Source: Otatea glauca (lineage: Eukaryota; Streptophyta; Magnoliopsida; Poales; Poaceae). From it: a DNA stretch of 64,000 nucleotides. Location of the stretch: contig CM070723.1 in the NCBI GenBank assembly GCA_036346275.1, positions 34,602,176 through 34,666,175 on the forward strand, in the 5' to 3' direction. A program made the position numbers and the translations under genes. Positions 24,498 through 36,239 of the stretch are shown piece by piece. Under the pieces are notes generated by a model, which was not told the origin of the DNA, did not search any database, and saw only the letters and a list, made by a program, of their open reading frames with translations. Within the stretch, counting starts at the first letter, position 1. Each line of letters starts with the position of its first letter.

Positions 24498-25472
24498 CTA
24501 GTTCAGGGGTGTCCGACAGCTACGACCATAGAGTGCTTCGAAAGGAGACATTTTGATGCTGGTTTGGTAGCTGTTGTTGTAAGCAAACTCGGCATATGGA
24601 AGACATTCATCCCTTTTCTTTCCATAAGATAGAACACAAGCCCTCAACATATCCTCAAGGATCTGATTGACCCTCTCGGTTTGGCCGTCCGTTTGCGGAT
24701 GATATGCTGAGCTGTGAAGTAGTTTAGTGCCCAATGCCTCATGCAAACTTTTCCAGAATCGAGAGACAAACTGAGAGCCTCGATCTGAAACTATCCGCTT
24801 TGGCACTCCATGAAGACATACAATTCGAGATATGTACAACTCCGCATACCTCATGGCTCGATAGGTGGTGCGAACAGCTAGGAAATGTGCGGACTTTGTC
24901 AACCGATCGACTATAACCCATATCGAGTCATGACCCGAAGAAGTCGTTGGCAGTCCGGTGATGAAATCCATGCCAATGTCTTCCCACTTCCAACTTGGAA
25001 TGGGTAGCGGCTGAAGAGTGCCAGCCGGCCTAAGGTGTTCGGCCTTCACCCTTTTGCAAACATCACATTCGGACACATAGCGAGCAATCTCACGCTTCAT
25101 GCGAGTCCACCAAAACCGTTGCTTCAAGTCTTGATACATTTTGTTACTGCCAGGATGGATTGTGAGTAAGGAGTTGTGGGCTTCATCGAGAATCTTTCTT
25201 CTCAATTCTTGGTCCTTTGGGACGACTAGGCGCTCGCTAAACCATAAAGTTCCACGGTCATCAAGATGGAAACTAGTAGCTGGGTCGGCATTCAGGTTGC
25301 CGCAAATTCGGGCAACGCCCTTGTCCCTCTTTTGTACCTCTCTAATCTGATCCAGCAGCGTGGAATTCAACTCTAGATTAGCCAAGAAACCTTCTTCAAC
25401 CATCTCTATCTTTGAGCTTGTAATTTCGCATGCAGAGTGGCACTTCGGGGTTGAAGAGTAAGACAATTGCAT
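24498..25472 (-). pseudogene. Tekay integrase (N-terminal zinc domain and catalytic core)
   Basis: 324-codon open frame. The HHCC zinc-binding domain is complete (H99, H106, C136, C139). The DDE core is complete too: D169 in MDFITGLP, D230 in IVSDRGSQF and E266 in GQTERVNQ, with the typical 35 residues between the second Asp and the Glu. It would insert the DNA copy into the genome. The frame ends at a TAG (about 24497); the following codons continue in the same frame in a family-like way (SESGER, FGPD), so the stop is a single point mutation. Upstream it is joined to RNase H through a frameshift near 25410-25470. Confidence 0.9.
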
Positions 25473-25918
25473 TGGGCCTTGCGACTCAATGCATCAGCCA
25501 CCACATTGGCTTTTCCCGGGTGATAGTGAACTTCCAAATTGTAATCTTTGATTAGTTCAAGCCACCTTCTTTGCCTCATATTCAAATCTGCCTGAGTGAA
25601 GATGTACTTGAGACTCTTGTGATCGGTATAAATGTTGCACTTGTTCCCAAGAAGATAGTGGCGCCAAATTTTTAAAGCATGGACCACCGCAGCAAGCTCT
25701 AAATCATGAGTTGGGTAGTGCTCTTCATGGCGTTTCAATTGCCGAGATGCATAGGCGACAACCCGGCTTTCTTGCATAAGCACACAGCCAAGGCCGATAC
25801 CTGATGCATCGCAATAGACATCGAATGTCTTGTGAATATCGGGTTGCGTGAGGATAGGAGCGGTAGTAAGGCGTTGTTTCAAGGTCTGAAATGCTTGCTC
25901 ACAGCCGCCCACGACCAT
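25406..25918 (-). pseudogene. Tekay RNase H
   Basis: 170-codon frame starting just after a frameshift at about 25900. It holds VYCDASGIGLGCVLMQ (first Asp), HDLELAAVVHAL (Glu), IYTDHKSLKY (Asp) and the conserved end NVVADALSRK. It is followed by a linker that leaves the frame at about 25440, where the integrase frame takes over. Order and spacing are standard for Ty3/gypsy pol. Confidence 0.9.
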
Positions 25919-27235
25919 TTGAATTCAGCACCCTTCTTCAGTAGCTCGGTCATGGGTTTGGCAATCTTTGAGAAGTCTTGAATGAATCGGCGATAATAGC
26001 CTGCAAGCCCAAGAAAACTGCGGATCTCTGTTACAGTTTTGGGCTGCTCCCACTGGAGGACATCTTGCACTTTACTTGGGTCGACAGCAACACCTTGCTT
26101 GGAGAGGACATGTCCTAAGAATGATACCTCCTTCAGCCAAAACTCGCACTTACTGAATTTGGCATAAAGGCGATGTTCCCGAAGCCTCCCGAGAAAGATG
26201 TGAAGATGCTTTGCATGCTCTTCTTCATTTTTTGAGTAGATGAGGATGTCGTCAATGAAGATGACCACGAAAGAGTCAAGTTCCTCCATGAAGATGGAAT
26301 TCATAAGGTACGTGAAGTATGCCGGTGCATTCGTCAATCCGAACGACATGACGGTATACTCATACAAGCCATAACGAGTGGAGAATGCTGTCTTCGGGAT
26401 ATCTTCTGCTCGAATCTTGATCTGATGATACCCGAGCCTCAAATCAATCTTGGAGAATACCCATGCACCAGCAAGTTGATCAAAGAGGATGTCTATCCGA
26501 GGAAGGGGGTACTTGTTCTTTATGGTGACTGCGTTCAAGGGACGATAATCAACACACAAACGAAGAGAACCGTCCTTCTTGGTCACGAAGAGAGCCGAGC
26601 AGCCCCAAGGTGAGGAGCTCGGGCGAATGAATCCCTTGTCCATCAGTTCCTTTAATTGCTTCTTCAATTCTGCCAACTCATTTGGCGGCATTCGATAGGG
26701 TTGCTTGGAAACTGGAGCAGTCCCGGGCTGAAGCTCAACTACGAACTCAATATCCCGATCGGGCGGCATCCTCGGCAATTCCGCTGGGAACACATCCGGG
26801 TATTCAGAAACCACGGGAATGGACTCTAACTCTGCAATTTCAGCACCATTCAAGGAGCAAAGAGTGGCCTTGCCATCATCGAGAAGTAGAGTTAACCAGC
26901 CGCCCTTCGGTTCCTTGAGCGAGATGGAGCGATGAGAACAATTTAGAATGGCCTTCTGCCTTGTTAGCCAATTCATGCCCAAGATAACATCCATCCCACG
27001 AAGATCGAGGAGCAGTAAGTTGACAAAGAATGGAATCCCTTGGATTAACATAGATGCTTCTCGAACTACTTGATTAGCGACAATTTTTGAACCCGGTGCT
27101 TCAATGAGGAAAGAGGTGTTGCTGCAACTCACTCTCATTTTATGATGCATAGCAAAATCATTGCGGATAAAAGAATGTGAAGCCCCGAGTCAAATAAAAC
27201 CCTAGCAAAGATGCCCATCAATGCATAACATACCC
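25879..27235 (-). pseudogene. Tekay protease and reverse transcriptase
   Basis: 423-codon frame from 27150, preceded by a disturbed stretch to gag. The protease half contains the flap/C-terminal motif VILGMNWL; its DSG active-site region lies upstream at about 27160-27200 and is interrupted (the sequence there is out of frame with the rest). The RT half is complete: KKDGSLRLCVDYRPLN, YPLPRIDILFDQL, FSKIDLRLGYHQI, FGLTNAPAYF, catalytic FIDD at 26248-26259, and FLGHVLSKQGVAVDP, then FLGLAGYYRRFI. It ends by frameshift into RNase H. RT copies element RNA into DNA. Confidence 0.9.
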
Positions 27236-27285
27236 GTCAACACCTGGTCACCCTCCGGAATCTCCTCGGCGTTGGTGTAGTTGAC

Positions 27286-28356
27286 TCAACCATGCTTCGA
27301 CACCTGAGGCGCATTCCCGATGGGACGTGGAGGCGGTGCGGTAGCGCCTTGAGGCCTTGGAGCGTTAAAGTTGTTGCCCCGTTTTGGAAAAGGGCAATCC
27401 CTGATGAAGTGTCCCGCGCGCCCACAATTGTAGCACGGGCCTGGACCGGAGTTCGCCTCTACTCTCACTCCCGGCGGTGGCTGTGGAGGCCGGGGAGCAA
27501 CAGTAGGAGGCCGGGCCATCCCAGCAGGTAGGGGAGGTGCAGGAGCAGGTGCCCTATGTGGAGGAAGGAGGACAGCTCGAGCACGCTGTGAACTACCACC
27601 TGCTGAAAACTGTGCACCCCGCTTCCGCTTCTTTTCTTCCTGGTGGTTCTTCATCTTGTGCTCCACTGTGATTGCCCGACTCACCAAGGTATTAAAATCA
27701 GGGAAGTCGCACAAGGATAGCTTATCTTGCATCTTGGCTGTCAGCCCATTCATGAAGCGATCTTGCTTCTTCTCGGTCGATGTTTACCTCTTAGGTGCAT
27801 CTTGAGCCAAGTAGTTGAACTCGCGAGTAGTCCATCACCGCTTGTTAAATCGCTTAAGGGAAAGGAACTCCGCCTCTTGATGTCCATGAGCCCTTCGGGA
27901 TATGATAGGCCCGAAAGGCCTCACGAAACTCTGCCCATGACACCTGGTGACCGGCAGGCTGCATGACCAGAAAGTTGGCCCACCAAGCACCAGCGGGACC
28001 CTGAAGTTGTTGAGCAGCGAAGAGTGCCTTCTCATGGTCTTCGCAGCGAATGAGAGCGAACTTCTGCTCAATAGTCCGCAACCAATCGTCGGCCTCTAGT
28101 GGCTCGCTGGCGCGAGAGAAGGTAGGTGGCTGTGTATGCAAGAAATCCAGATAACCGTTGGGTCGGTCTCGCCCTTCGCGGCCACCTCGAGGAGCCTGAT
28201 TCTGAACAAGCATCTCAAGGATCCGGTTGGTTGCCAACTGATTTTGCTCAGACCTCAGCAGACATCCAAGAGGTTGGGTGGAGGAGGCGGGTCGCCATCG
28301 TGGAGTTGCGATCTCCCCACACCATCATCACCTCCCGCACCTCCACGGGTCCTCAT
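27286..28356 (-). pseudogene. gag: Tekay gag with CCHC knuckle
   Basis: The likely start is ATG at 28356 (MRTRGGAGGDDGVG), with a DPPPPP segment. An in-frame TGA near 28255 and a frameshift near 27850 divide the gene into three open pieces. The middle piece (28237-27854) has the gag core: EADDWLRTIEQKFALI and VSWAEFREAFRAYHIP. The last piece (27753-27286) has the C-terminal core, a basic KMKNHQEEKKRKRG stretch, a Pro/Ala-rich linker and an intact zinc knuckle CYNCGRAGHFIRDC. The order and motifs are those of Tekay/RIRE3-type Gag. Confidence 0.85.
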
Positions 28357-28756
28357 CCTGTTGCCAACCAAGGTCAAACGACAAGAATTGGACTCCACAA
28401 AGAAGGGATAGGTTCTTAAACTTGGCAAAAAAAAAATCCAAACCAAAACATGATCTAGACAACAACACAAAACAAAGGAATTTCTACAAATCCTACATAC
28501 ATAAAAGCATAGATCATGATGCAATATGACATGGCAAGACATATGCGTGCATGGTATGACAGAGATCTTACATGCATGGCATGAAATGCACGATTCCAAC
28601 GTGATCGCTTCTCCCACACTCACCATTCAGCCTACACAACCCAAACTATAGATATAGGGCGGGTAACATAGCACTAATTACTACTAGGAGGTTAAGTATA
28701 CTACACCCAAACACCTAAGTGGTTGTCAAGTTTAGGGTTCGTCTTTATGCACCTTG
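28357..28756 (-). other. Tekay 5' leader
   Basis: 400 bases between primer site and gag start on the minus strand. It is AT-rich with an A-run (28424-28440 on the plus strand). No repeat or gene seen. Confidence 0.7.
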
Positions 28757-28768
28757 CTCTGATACCAG
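28757..28768 (-). promoter_or_regulatory. Tekay primer-binding site
   Basis: GCTCTGATACCA on the plus strand, the exact complement of TGGTATCAGAGC, four bases inside the 5' LTR. This is the initiator-Met tRNA site used by most plant Ty3/gypsy elements and fixes the element's orientation as minus. Confidence 0.95.
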
Positions 28769-28772
28769 CCTT

Positions 28773-31700
28773 GAGAGGAGCCGCCCAGACCGTCCTCGGC
28801 TATTTGAATGCTCTGTCGTCCTCATTGGATTTGGAGGCTAGCAACGGATCGCCGATGGCTCTCGCAATGCTAGCACCCAAGCCCAAGTGAGACAACAGTG
28901 AGGCCACTCAAATAATCGACAACAATCCGGTATTCCCAAAGTATGCGACCGAAACTCGCCAGATCCCCATACTGGTTTCCAATGCCATATCAATTCAATT
29001 TGCACAAAGGCAACGAACTCAAACCCCACATCCGGACACGCAAGCGGAAGCACAACAAAACAACTAAAAACCAAGGCACAAAGACAAAACCCGGCAAAAC
29101 AAGAGATACTACCTAGACTCGGAAATCTACAAAAAAATCGGCATGATGCCTCTAAAAGAGAGGACATCCACACACAGACAGGAGAAACAATTAACAATAT
29201 AAGACAAAAGCATGAACATATCATAACCATCATGACACAACCACAATATAACCAAAAGGAAGCAACATACTAAGCATGGGATGAGCACCATAATACAATA
29301 AGGTTCAACAATAGAAGTAGCCAAATTTTGAAGACTAGACATAACATAGCTTAAGGATAACTATACAACAAAACGAATACACAACCACAAAATAAAACCA
29401 AAAGTATGCTATCTCCGGAAGTGTCCTGCCTTTGAACACTTCCGGCGCTTGAATCGCTGAGCATAGCCTCTATTCGGGCCCCGCCCACCACCGAGAGGCA
29501 ATAAGGACAGAACTCGCAACCTGCATCGCCCTCACCTGAAAACCACAAAGCAGAAGCATGAGTACAGAAGGTATTCGCAAGACTTACCCGTGGTCCATAT
29601 ATGACCGACTTGAAGGCATATGCATTTGGATGTAGCAAGGAAAAAGCTTAAGGTAACAAGTGCCTAAAAGCTTAACTTTGATTCATATTCACATTCAACT
29701 ACTCAAATTACAAATTTTATAGCAGTTATGAACAGCACCTACTAGTAGATTGAATTTTGAAGTTTAAACACTTAAAGTAAAGCAAGTATACATATGAACC
29801 AAGCATAACCATCATTGTACCCACAAGTTCGAAGTTTAAGTTATTACTACGCTGAATGTGCGATGATACAAGCGTGCTCATATCCGAGAGCGCGGCAATT
29901 CGAATCGTTTACTCACCCTGCAGGGGATCATCAATCACACGACAGGAATCCCACAAAGGAACTCATGTCAACCCTCCTCCCATCCATACCTACTCGTCGA
30001 ACCATCTTCATGCGGTCCGAGCACCTAGCAACCCCTCGAGCGGCTCAAGCCTCACTTGGCCCTCGAGGAGCCTAAGCCTCGCCCTCAACCACGTCCAACC
30101 GCATGAGGGCATGACCCATCGAGTAGTATGCCATGAAAGGGTGGCTTACCTTACCATGATCAGGCATACGATCAACAAAGTGTGCTCGATCAAAGGGCAA
30201 ACAATGGATCGGTCCTCAACCGACACAAAGCGAGACTACACATTTGAGTCTCCACACCCAAATATTCCAACCTTCTCGCCTGGTCTCATTTTCACATTTC
30301 ATTTTCTAACCACAACCGTTATAGCCCAATAGTGAAGTAAACAACTCTCAAGCGATGGAACCATCCACCACTTGGCCCATACCCGACATCTAAGCAAGCT
30401 AAGCATGGACACAATATAATTACCCATAGACTAGCTCCAAAGGAGGTGTTCAACAAGTATCAATGAGTGTATGTGCAACAATTAGGTTCTAATACCAATC
30501 CCGCAATTCAACTCCTAATGCATAACTTAAATCATCCCATAAGTAATTTATTCTCAAAAATACAATTACATAAGGAGGAAATATGCTTAGGTGCTTGCCT
30601 TGTGCTTCCGGAGTTTCAACCACAAACCGCCCTCAACGCCTCCCGACCACGGCCACGCCAACCGCGCGGTTTCGTTTCTACACGCTTATAATGAATGCAA
30701 ATGAGTGAGATGCATGCCATGCATATAGAATGAAAACATAAAATTCAAGATTCATCACAATTCCAAAATGCAAGCATTCTACAACAAAACGGAAAGAAAA
30801 ATGCTAACAATACGCATTAATAGCTAAACAATACTTTGATATGCTTTACACCATTCCAATCTAGCTCCTAACTTTCACTAATACATTTTTGGACAGATTT
30901 CAGCCCTTCCAACGAGACTTCACCATTTTAGGCACAACTTCCACATGGTTTCATGAAATTGAGTGATTCCAATTTATAAACGAACATAAGAACAAAACCT
31001 AAACATACACCTACCCCACTGATTTCCCAATTCATTAACTTGCCCAAAACTCACAAAACAACACTCTGAATATTTGCAACATTCCCGGACAGAGCTGCAC
31101 TAATTTGCTCACAACTCCCTAACCACTTAACCAAATTGAGTGATTCCGAGCCCTAATAAAACTTAAGAGACATATCTACAACTTGGTTTTGGCCGATTTC
31201 TCATTCACTACTCGAGGAATTCCCAGTTTTCCCGCAAACCGAGAGCAATTGCAAAGTCCAAAAATTTCAGAACTTCTGAACAGCATGCACCAAGTTCCTC
31301 ATAACAAATGCTATACTTAATGGAATTGAGCAATTGATGACAGTTTTGGCAATCTACACGAAATTTCCTACAACTTCTCAGGCAAAACTTAAATCCAATT
31401 CGGCCTCTAACTAATTTTAATCCACAGCTCATGTTCCAACTTTCACAGTTTCAGCATTTCAGTGCAGCATGTACCAAAATCATCATAACTTTCTGTTGGA
31501 TGAATGGAATCAAGTGATTCCAGTTGGAAATGAAAGGTAACTCATTTATCTACGTTTTCTTCTTCATCCAAACTAGCAGGAGATGCTCGGAACTTTCTCT
31601 AAAATACGAAACACCGCAGCTACAGTTTTCTGCTCGAAAATTCAGAACAATGCACAAACCCTAAACTGATTTTTTTCCCCAACCAAAACCCAAATCCCTA

Positions 31701-32435
31701 CTTTCCTAAGCCCCCAAATGGATCATCAAGCTCATGGGGAGTCTTACCCACACTTACCTCAAACCCAAATGTTGGAACCCTAGGAATGGAGGAGTAGAGG
31801 GGAGCTTGGGGAGAGGAGGGAGGAGTTAGGGCTTGCAGCCATGGGGAGGAAGAGGAGGGAGCAAGGCGCCACCTTGGGGAGGAAGAGGAGCTGCAGGAGG
31901 GAGGGAGGGCGCAGCTGCCGTGGAGGAGGAGGGAGGGAGCTGGCCTCTTGCTTGCCTCCTGCTTGCTTTGGGTTAGAAGCAAAAAAAAATGGGGGAGGAA
32001 ATGAGGAATGGGGAAGTGGTTGGGGCTGAGGGAGTTCTTTATGTGCTGCTATATGGTGTTGTGTTGGCGCATTTGCTAAGTCCCAAAATTTCAGCGCAGG
32101 ATTCAATCTTTGAGCCATATTTAAAATTTGTGTTTGCTTTTGGATTGGGCCCAAAACTCAACCATACTGAAGAGGAAAGTTCCTAGTTTGTAACCAACTA
32201 ACATACACATCCTAATTCATTATGGATCTCCTATTACGAGGCTCCAAACTTTGATGGAAACCACATTTTTTAGGGTGAAGTTTCTAGCTCAAAAAACTTT
32301 GGTTAAGCTTGGATATTGCTAAGCGGCAGCTTAGGATATGCTCGGGAGTTATTAATCGATTTCAAATGTGGCTAAAGATTGGTTAGAGTTAATTTGCTAG
32401 CCGCATGAGTCGAACTCGAATTCGGGGCCTTGACA
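28773..32435 (-). repeat. Tekay 5' LTR
   Basis: 3663 bp, TGAGAGGAGCC...CCTTGACA, with the GATTA duplication on its outer side. Uninterrupted, so it is the reference for the split copy. It contains the GA-rich block at 31840-31950 and AT-rich stretches, with no supported gene. Confidence 0.93.
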
Positions 32436-33015
32436 GATTACATCCATTGGAAAGATCTCGTTGTAAGATTTCAATCAAGTCCAAGATCACCCAAATCGGA
32501 GTCCCTATGCAAAAGTTATTCATATTTGAAGACGGTGCTGTCTCAGGAGGCCGAATTGGATTCCAGAACGTGATGGAATTTATCTCTCTCTCTTCTTGGC
32601 CCGTGGATGATGTGTTGGAGTTGGCACAACCAAATGTGGTCATATCCGTAATAGTGATGTCCTCATCAGGTCGTTGGGCCCTAATTCCCACGCAAGGGAT
32701 CTGACAAGAGCGGTTGACCCTAGCTCCCACGCAGGGGATCCGACAGGAGTTGGTGGCCCCAACTCCCACGCAGGGGAGAAAGGCCGCGCAAGGAAAGGGA
32801 ATACTATGCTGGATGCCGGACTGAAGGCGCCGAGGTCGAGGAGGCTTGCGGGGCTAGCATGGACCCGGGGACAGCCTTGCTCGAGCTCAGGAACAGTCCT
32901 CCGAGCTAGGGGATATCTTTCCCCGAGCTCAGGGATGGTCCTCCGAGCTCGGGGAGAACATTCTAAAGCCCCCGGGGGGGACCTGGATACGTGTCAGGAT
33001 GACCGATCCCCGACA

Positions 33016-33539
33016 ACCAGCCCTCAGGCTCAAGAAACGGTCTCAAACTCTAGGCATTCTTGAGTCTGAAATCTTCTTTGAGGAGGGATCGTCACCTCGG
33101 TCGAGCTCAGGGTCTGATGAAGGCCTTTTCTGCGGTTGTTTTCGTCATGGTCGTTCTTGGAGATACTCGAGCTTCAGCGCTTCGTCTTTGAGCAGGCTTG
33201 ATGGCGTTCGGGACGTTCGGGCTCTCAACCATGTGGTCGTGGAGATCCCCGGGCCACGCGGGCGGAGAAGTCGGATGGTCTGGCTAGCGGGCGTTGAAGA
33301 GGCGCGTCCGTACAAGGGTTTTGAAAGGCCACGATGCCTCGGTTACCGCCCATTGGCTGCGGGCGCGTCTATTGAGTCGACAATAATGTCGTCAGTCGAG
33401 GCGTTTTTAAAACTGGGACCCGGCATCCTCTGGAGCCTTTCTTCCCCATCGCCCACGTTCTCTGCTCTTTGCTTCCTGCTCCTTTGCGCTGTCACGGCTG
33501 CCTTCCTCCTCCAATTCTCTCCCCTTGACTCCAGGGCGA
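33016..33539 (+). other. Region between Tat LTR and antisense gene
   Basis: No convincing protein. GC-rich sequence with a TTTTTAAAAC stretch near 33403 that could be a TATA element for the plus-strand antisense gene, followed by a pyrimidine-rich zone (33430-33530). This is where its promoter and 5' UTR would be expected; the assignment is inference. Confidence 0.35.
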
Positions 33540-35977
33540 AGTTCGGAAGAGCACCTTCACTGCGGACTGGATGAAGGACATGGAGACCTTGGGGCTGTTG
33601 GACCCGTTCACCTGGCGACTCCCAGCCGGGGAGAACGTGCCGCAGCCTCGAGATGATGAGGTCGTGAGCACGAAGCAATACATACTCTTCGGGCTGCGGA
33701 CCCTGGAGAGCGTCTTCTTGGCTGCGGTCCTTGAGCAGTGCGAGATCGAGCTCGTGAACCTGGTACCCAACTCTCTTCTCCACCTCTCCATCTTTGCTCA
33801 TCTTTGTGAGGGGTTTCTGGGCATCCTTCCCACCACCTCCTTGTTCTTTCGCTTCTATTCCTTGTCCCGCACCGCGAAGGACCCCGTCGTCGGGTGCCTC
33901 TATTTTTGGCTGCGGGCCGGACTCCCTTGCTCCTTTCTACAGATCTCGACCCGGGACTCGCTCGGGCCGTGGTCGGGGAAATGGTTCTATTTGAAGAAGG
34001 GCGAGGGCAGCAACCTCGCCTACGACGGCGCCGCGGTCGACAGCAAGCAGGAGACCCCAGAGCCTGAGGATTCGGCGGCCGACCAGGCAGCGGTCGCCCT
34101 CATCCACATCTGCGCAACGCGCGGGCTGAACGGGCAGGCAGTCGTTTACGACTACCTGCGCAACCGGGTGTTCCCTCTTCGGAAGATGCTGCACCCCTTC
34201 TTCGAGATCACCAGGAAGCATGACGTCACCCGGGAAGGTCCCGAAGGTAAGCATTGCGTAGTCTCGAGCTTCCCCGGGCCCGATTGAAGCTTTCTTGTTC
34301 TCAACGGTTTCTTTTGGCCTCACGCAGCACCGAAGGCGGCTTGGATGGCCTCGAGGATGCTGGAGATCTTCGGGAAGGCCGCCACCGCCTACGACCTCGA
34401 TGGCGACGTCCCCAAGAACATCTTGGGGCAGAGCAGCAAGGTAACGTCTCTTGCTTTGACCTTTGGCCCTGAGGGCTCGGACTCAGGCGCTAATCGTGAT
34501 GAGCTTGTGCAGGAGACCAAGGAGCTCTGGGACACGGCCAAGCAGATGCTGCCGCTCCCCGGGCTGAACAAGGGCAAGAAAGGGAGCAAGAGGCCGGCCC
34601 CTGATGCCCCGAAGCCGGTCGCCAAGAAGCTCCACGTCGAGTGGGGCGATCGGGCCGTGGTAAGCTGAATGCACTGAGCTCGGGAACACTCGACCGGGCC
34701 GGGACGTTTGAGGACACCGGTGCCGCTGCGGCGACGTGGTCCGCCGAGGAGGAGGCTGCCACGGATCTGCCCCGAGGGTCCGACGGCGCCATCGACCTAC
34801 AGGTGCTAGAGGACCGACTGGTGGCGGTAAGCGTGCCCGCCCTGAACTCTTCTCTCTTTCTTCTCCTTTTCTCTTTTGTTGTAACAGTGGTGACATTTCC
34901 CTTGTTTTCGCAGGGCCTGCGCCTGATCTCTAGAGGGTAAGGGGTTGTGCGCGGGCACGTGCTCAGCTTTCGGGCCCTTTGGGATGTGATTGAGGACAAC
35001 CAGAGGGACGCCGCCCGAGTCGAGGCTGATGCAGCGCGTCGGCGAGAGGAGGTCGAGCGGCTGAAAGAGGCCCAAGCCCTCGAGCTCGTGCGGGCCGTCG
35101 AGGCCGGGTGGGAGCGCAGGGCTCGGGAGGTCGAGCGGGAGCTCATCATCGAGAAGGACCTCCACGCCGCAACCCTCTCGAAGGCCCTCGAGGAGGAGCG
35201 GAAGAAGGTGGAGGAGACCCTCGCTCGCGTTCGACAAAAGGCGCAGGAGGCCCTCGACGAGAGTCGCGAGAGCGCGTAGGCGACGGTCCAGCGCCTCGAG
35301 CTCGAGCTCTTCGGCGCTCGCTCGAGGGCGGGGCTGCGCGGCAAGAGGTGCAGGAGCTCCAGGAGCGCCTCGAGGTCTCGTCCATGGCCTGCGACGAGAG
35401 CTACGGGATCGCGGCGTCCACACTCGAGGACTTTGCGGCCGCGCGGAAGGAGGTAGAAGAGCTCCTGGTGTGGGCGGCGGACCTGCCGACCATGCGCGCA
35501 GAGGCAGAGGCCGCGAGCAGAGGCAGAGGCCGGCCTTCAGGCGCAGTAGAGGCAGAGGCCGGCCTTGCACGCAGAGGCAGAGGCCGGCCTTCGGGCGCAG
35601 CTTGATGAGCTTTCTGCCGCCCCGGGGAAGGCCTCCGCCGAACTCAAGGCCGAGGTTACCGAGCTCAAGGCTAAGGTGACGAACGCCAAGGCGAAGGCGG
35701 CCGGGTTCGAGGAGACGGCGCCGAGCTAGAGAGGAGGGCCACCGAGGCTGAGGCGAAGGCGACCGATGCCGGAGCGAGGGCTGCTGAAGCCGAGGTGAAG
35801 GTCTCCGCGCTCGAGGAGAAGGTGGCCCGGGTGACCCAGGTGGGGAAGGGTGCCTTAGCTCAGCTCCAGAGCAACCGCGACCGGGTCGGTCAGGCCAAGG
35901 CTGAGGTGCTGGCGCTGCGGAGAAGGGTCTCCGACCTTGAGCAGGAAAAACTTGCTCGAGATATGTCTGTAGAATAG
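33540..35977 (+). pseudogene. Antisense gene of Tat element (Transposase_28-like domain, coiled coil)
   Basis: Plus-strand gene opposite to pol. The first open piece (through 34246, Met at 33571 but the frame is open upstream with related sequence) holds the domain called 'putative gypsy type transposon' (Transposase_28): MKDMETLGLLDPFTWRLP, then ELVNLVPNSLLHLSIFAHLCEGFLGI. Plausible GT-AG introns lie at 34247-34327, 34441-34512 and 34827-34913; another donor at 34660 has no clear acceptor. The 3' part (34947-35977) is Glu/Ala/Arg-rich heptad-like coiled coil, with an in-frame TAG at 35277 and repeats of AGAGGCAGAGGCCGGCCTT at 35505-35595 that disturb the frame. Function of this family is unknown. 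Called a pseudogene because of the stop and the repeat disruption. Confidence 0.65.
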
Positions 35978-36239
35978 AAAAATAGGTTAAGACATAGATA
36001 GGGGGCGAAATATTCGCACCCCTTGTAAAGACAATGTATCGTTTTGCCGTGATTTATAATGCTGCCTTTTTAGAAGACTTAGCTTGTTTTTGTTTTGCTC
36101 TTTGTCGTCTCCGAAAGCTTGCTTGGTCTGCTTCGTAGGAGAGCCCGAGCAACGTCGAATTGCGATGCGTAGAGCAAAACAGCCGGAGGTGTCCGCTGGG
36201 TGAGTTATTGATCTCAACTCAAACCATCCGGATTAGGTT

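Larger units (their letters stand above)
12483..32435 (-). mobile_element. Tekay-like chromovirus, complete element with nested CRM
   Basis: Full-length Ty3/gypsy element on the minus strand with GATTA target duplications (12478-12482 and 32436-32440). Order on the minus strand: 5' LTR 32435-28773, primer site, gag, protease, RT, RNase H, integrase, chromodomain, polypurine tract, 3' LTR 23793-12483 (interrupted by CRM-B at 16085-23702). Very long LTRs (about 3.7 kb) and a classical chromodomain after integrase fit the Tekay/Del clade. The coding region has at least three frameshifts and one stop, so this copy is not autonomous. The two LTRs are still highly alike by eye, pointing to a fairly recent insertion. 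Confidence 0.92.
11962..32668 (-). mobile_element. Solo CRM LTR, subfamily D, split by the Tekay element
   Basis: Parts 11962-12482 and 32441-32668 form one LTR of about 749 bp with GGTCG duplications at 11957-11961 and 32669-32673. On the minus strand it begins TGATGAGGACATCACTATTA and ends CACATCA. A TTATAAAC TATA box (minus) is at about 12307-12314. Closely related LTRs flank the element at 44782-50026. In subfamily D the reading frame entering the LTR (DEDI...) lacks the ITRARARQLN motif found in subfamilies A, B, C and F. Confidence 0.9.
11444..33015 (-). repeat. Tat 3' LTR, split at 11961/32674
   Basis: Left part 11444-11961 and right part 32674-33015 together give about 860 bp, beginning TGTCGACG and ending CCCCGACA (inverted TGTCG/CGACA ends). 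The interruption is a solo CRM LTR with GGTCG duplications. Short direct repeats around CCCACGCAGGGGA/GACAGGAG occur on both sides of the break (11930-11960, 32680-32780), showing the two parts belong together. The purine-rich strand just inside the right boundary (complement of 33016-33035) is a weak polypurine tract, so the inner boundary is less certain than the outer one. Confidence 0.65.

Noticed and set aside
23925..28356. The Tekay polyprotein as a functional, autonomous gene.
   Set aside because: At least three frameshifts, one TGA in gag and one TAG after integrase; it stays a pseudogene unless these prove to be sequencing errors.
28757..28768. Short matches to tRNA sequence at 17010, 28757 and 49227.
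   Set aside because: Only ~11-12 bases complementary to the 3' end of initiator-Met tRNA; they are primer-binding sites, not tRNA genes.
34389..35570. Long minus-strand ORFs (up to 284 codons) opposite the Tat antisense gene.
   Set aside because: GC-rich shadow frames; they are Arg/Ser/Pro-rich without a motif, while the plus strand shows a known domain, splice sites and coiled coil.
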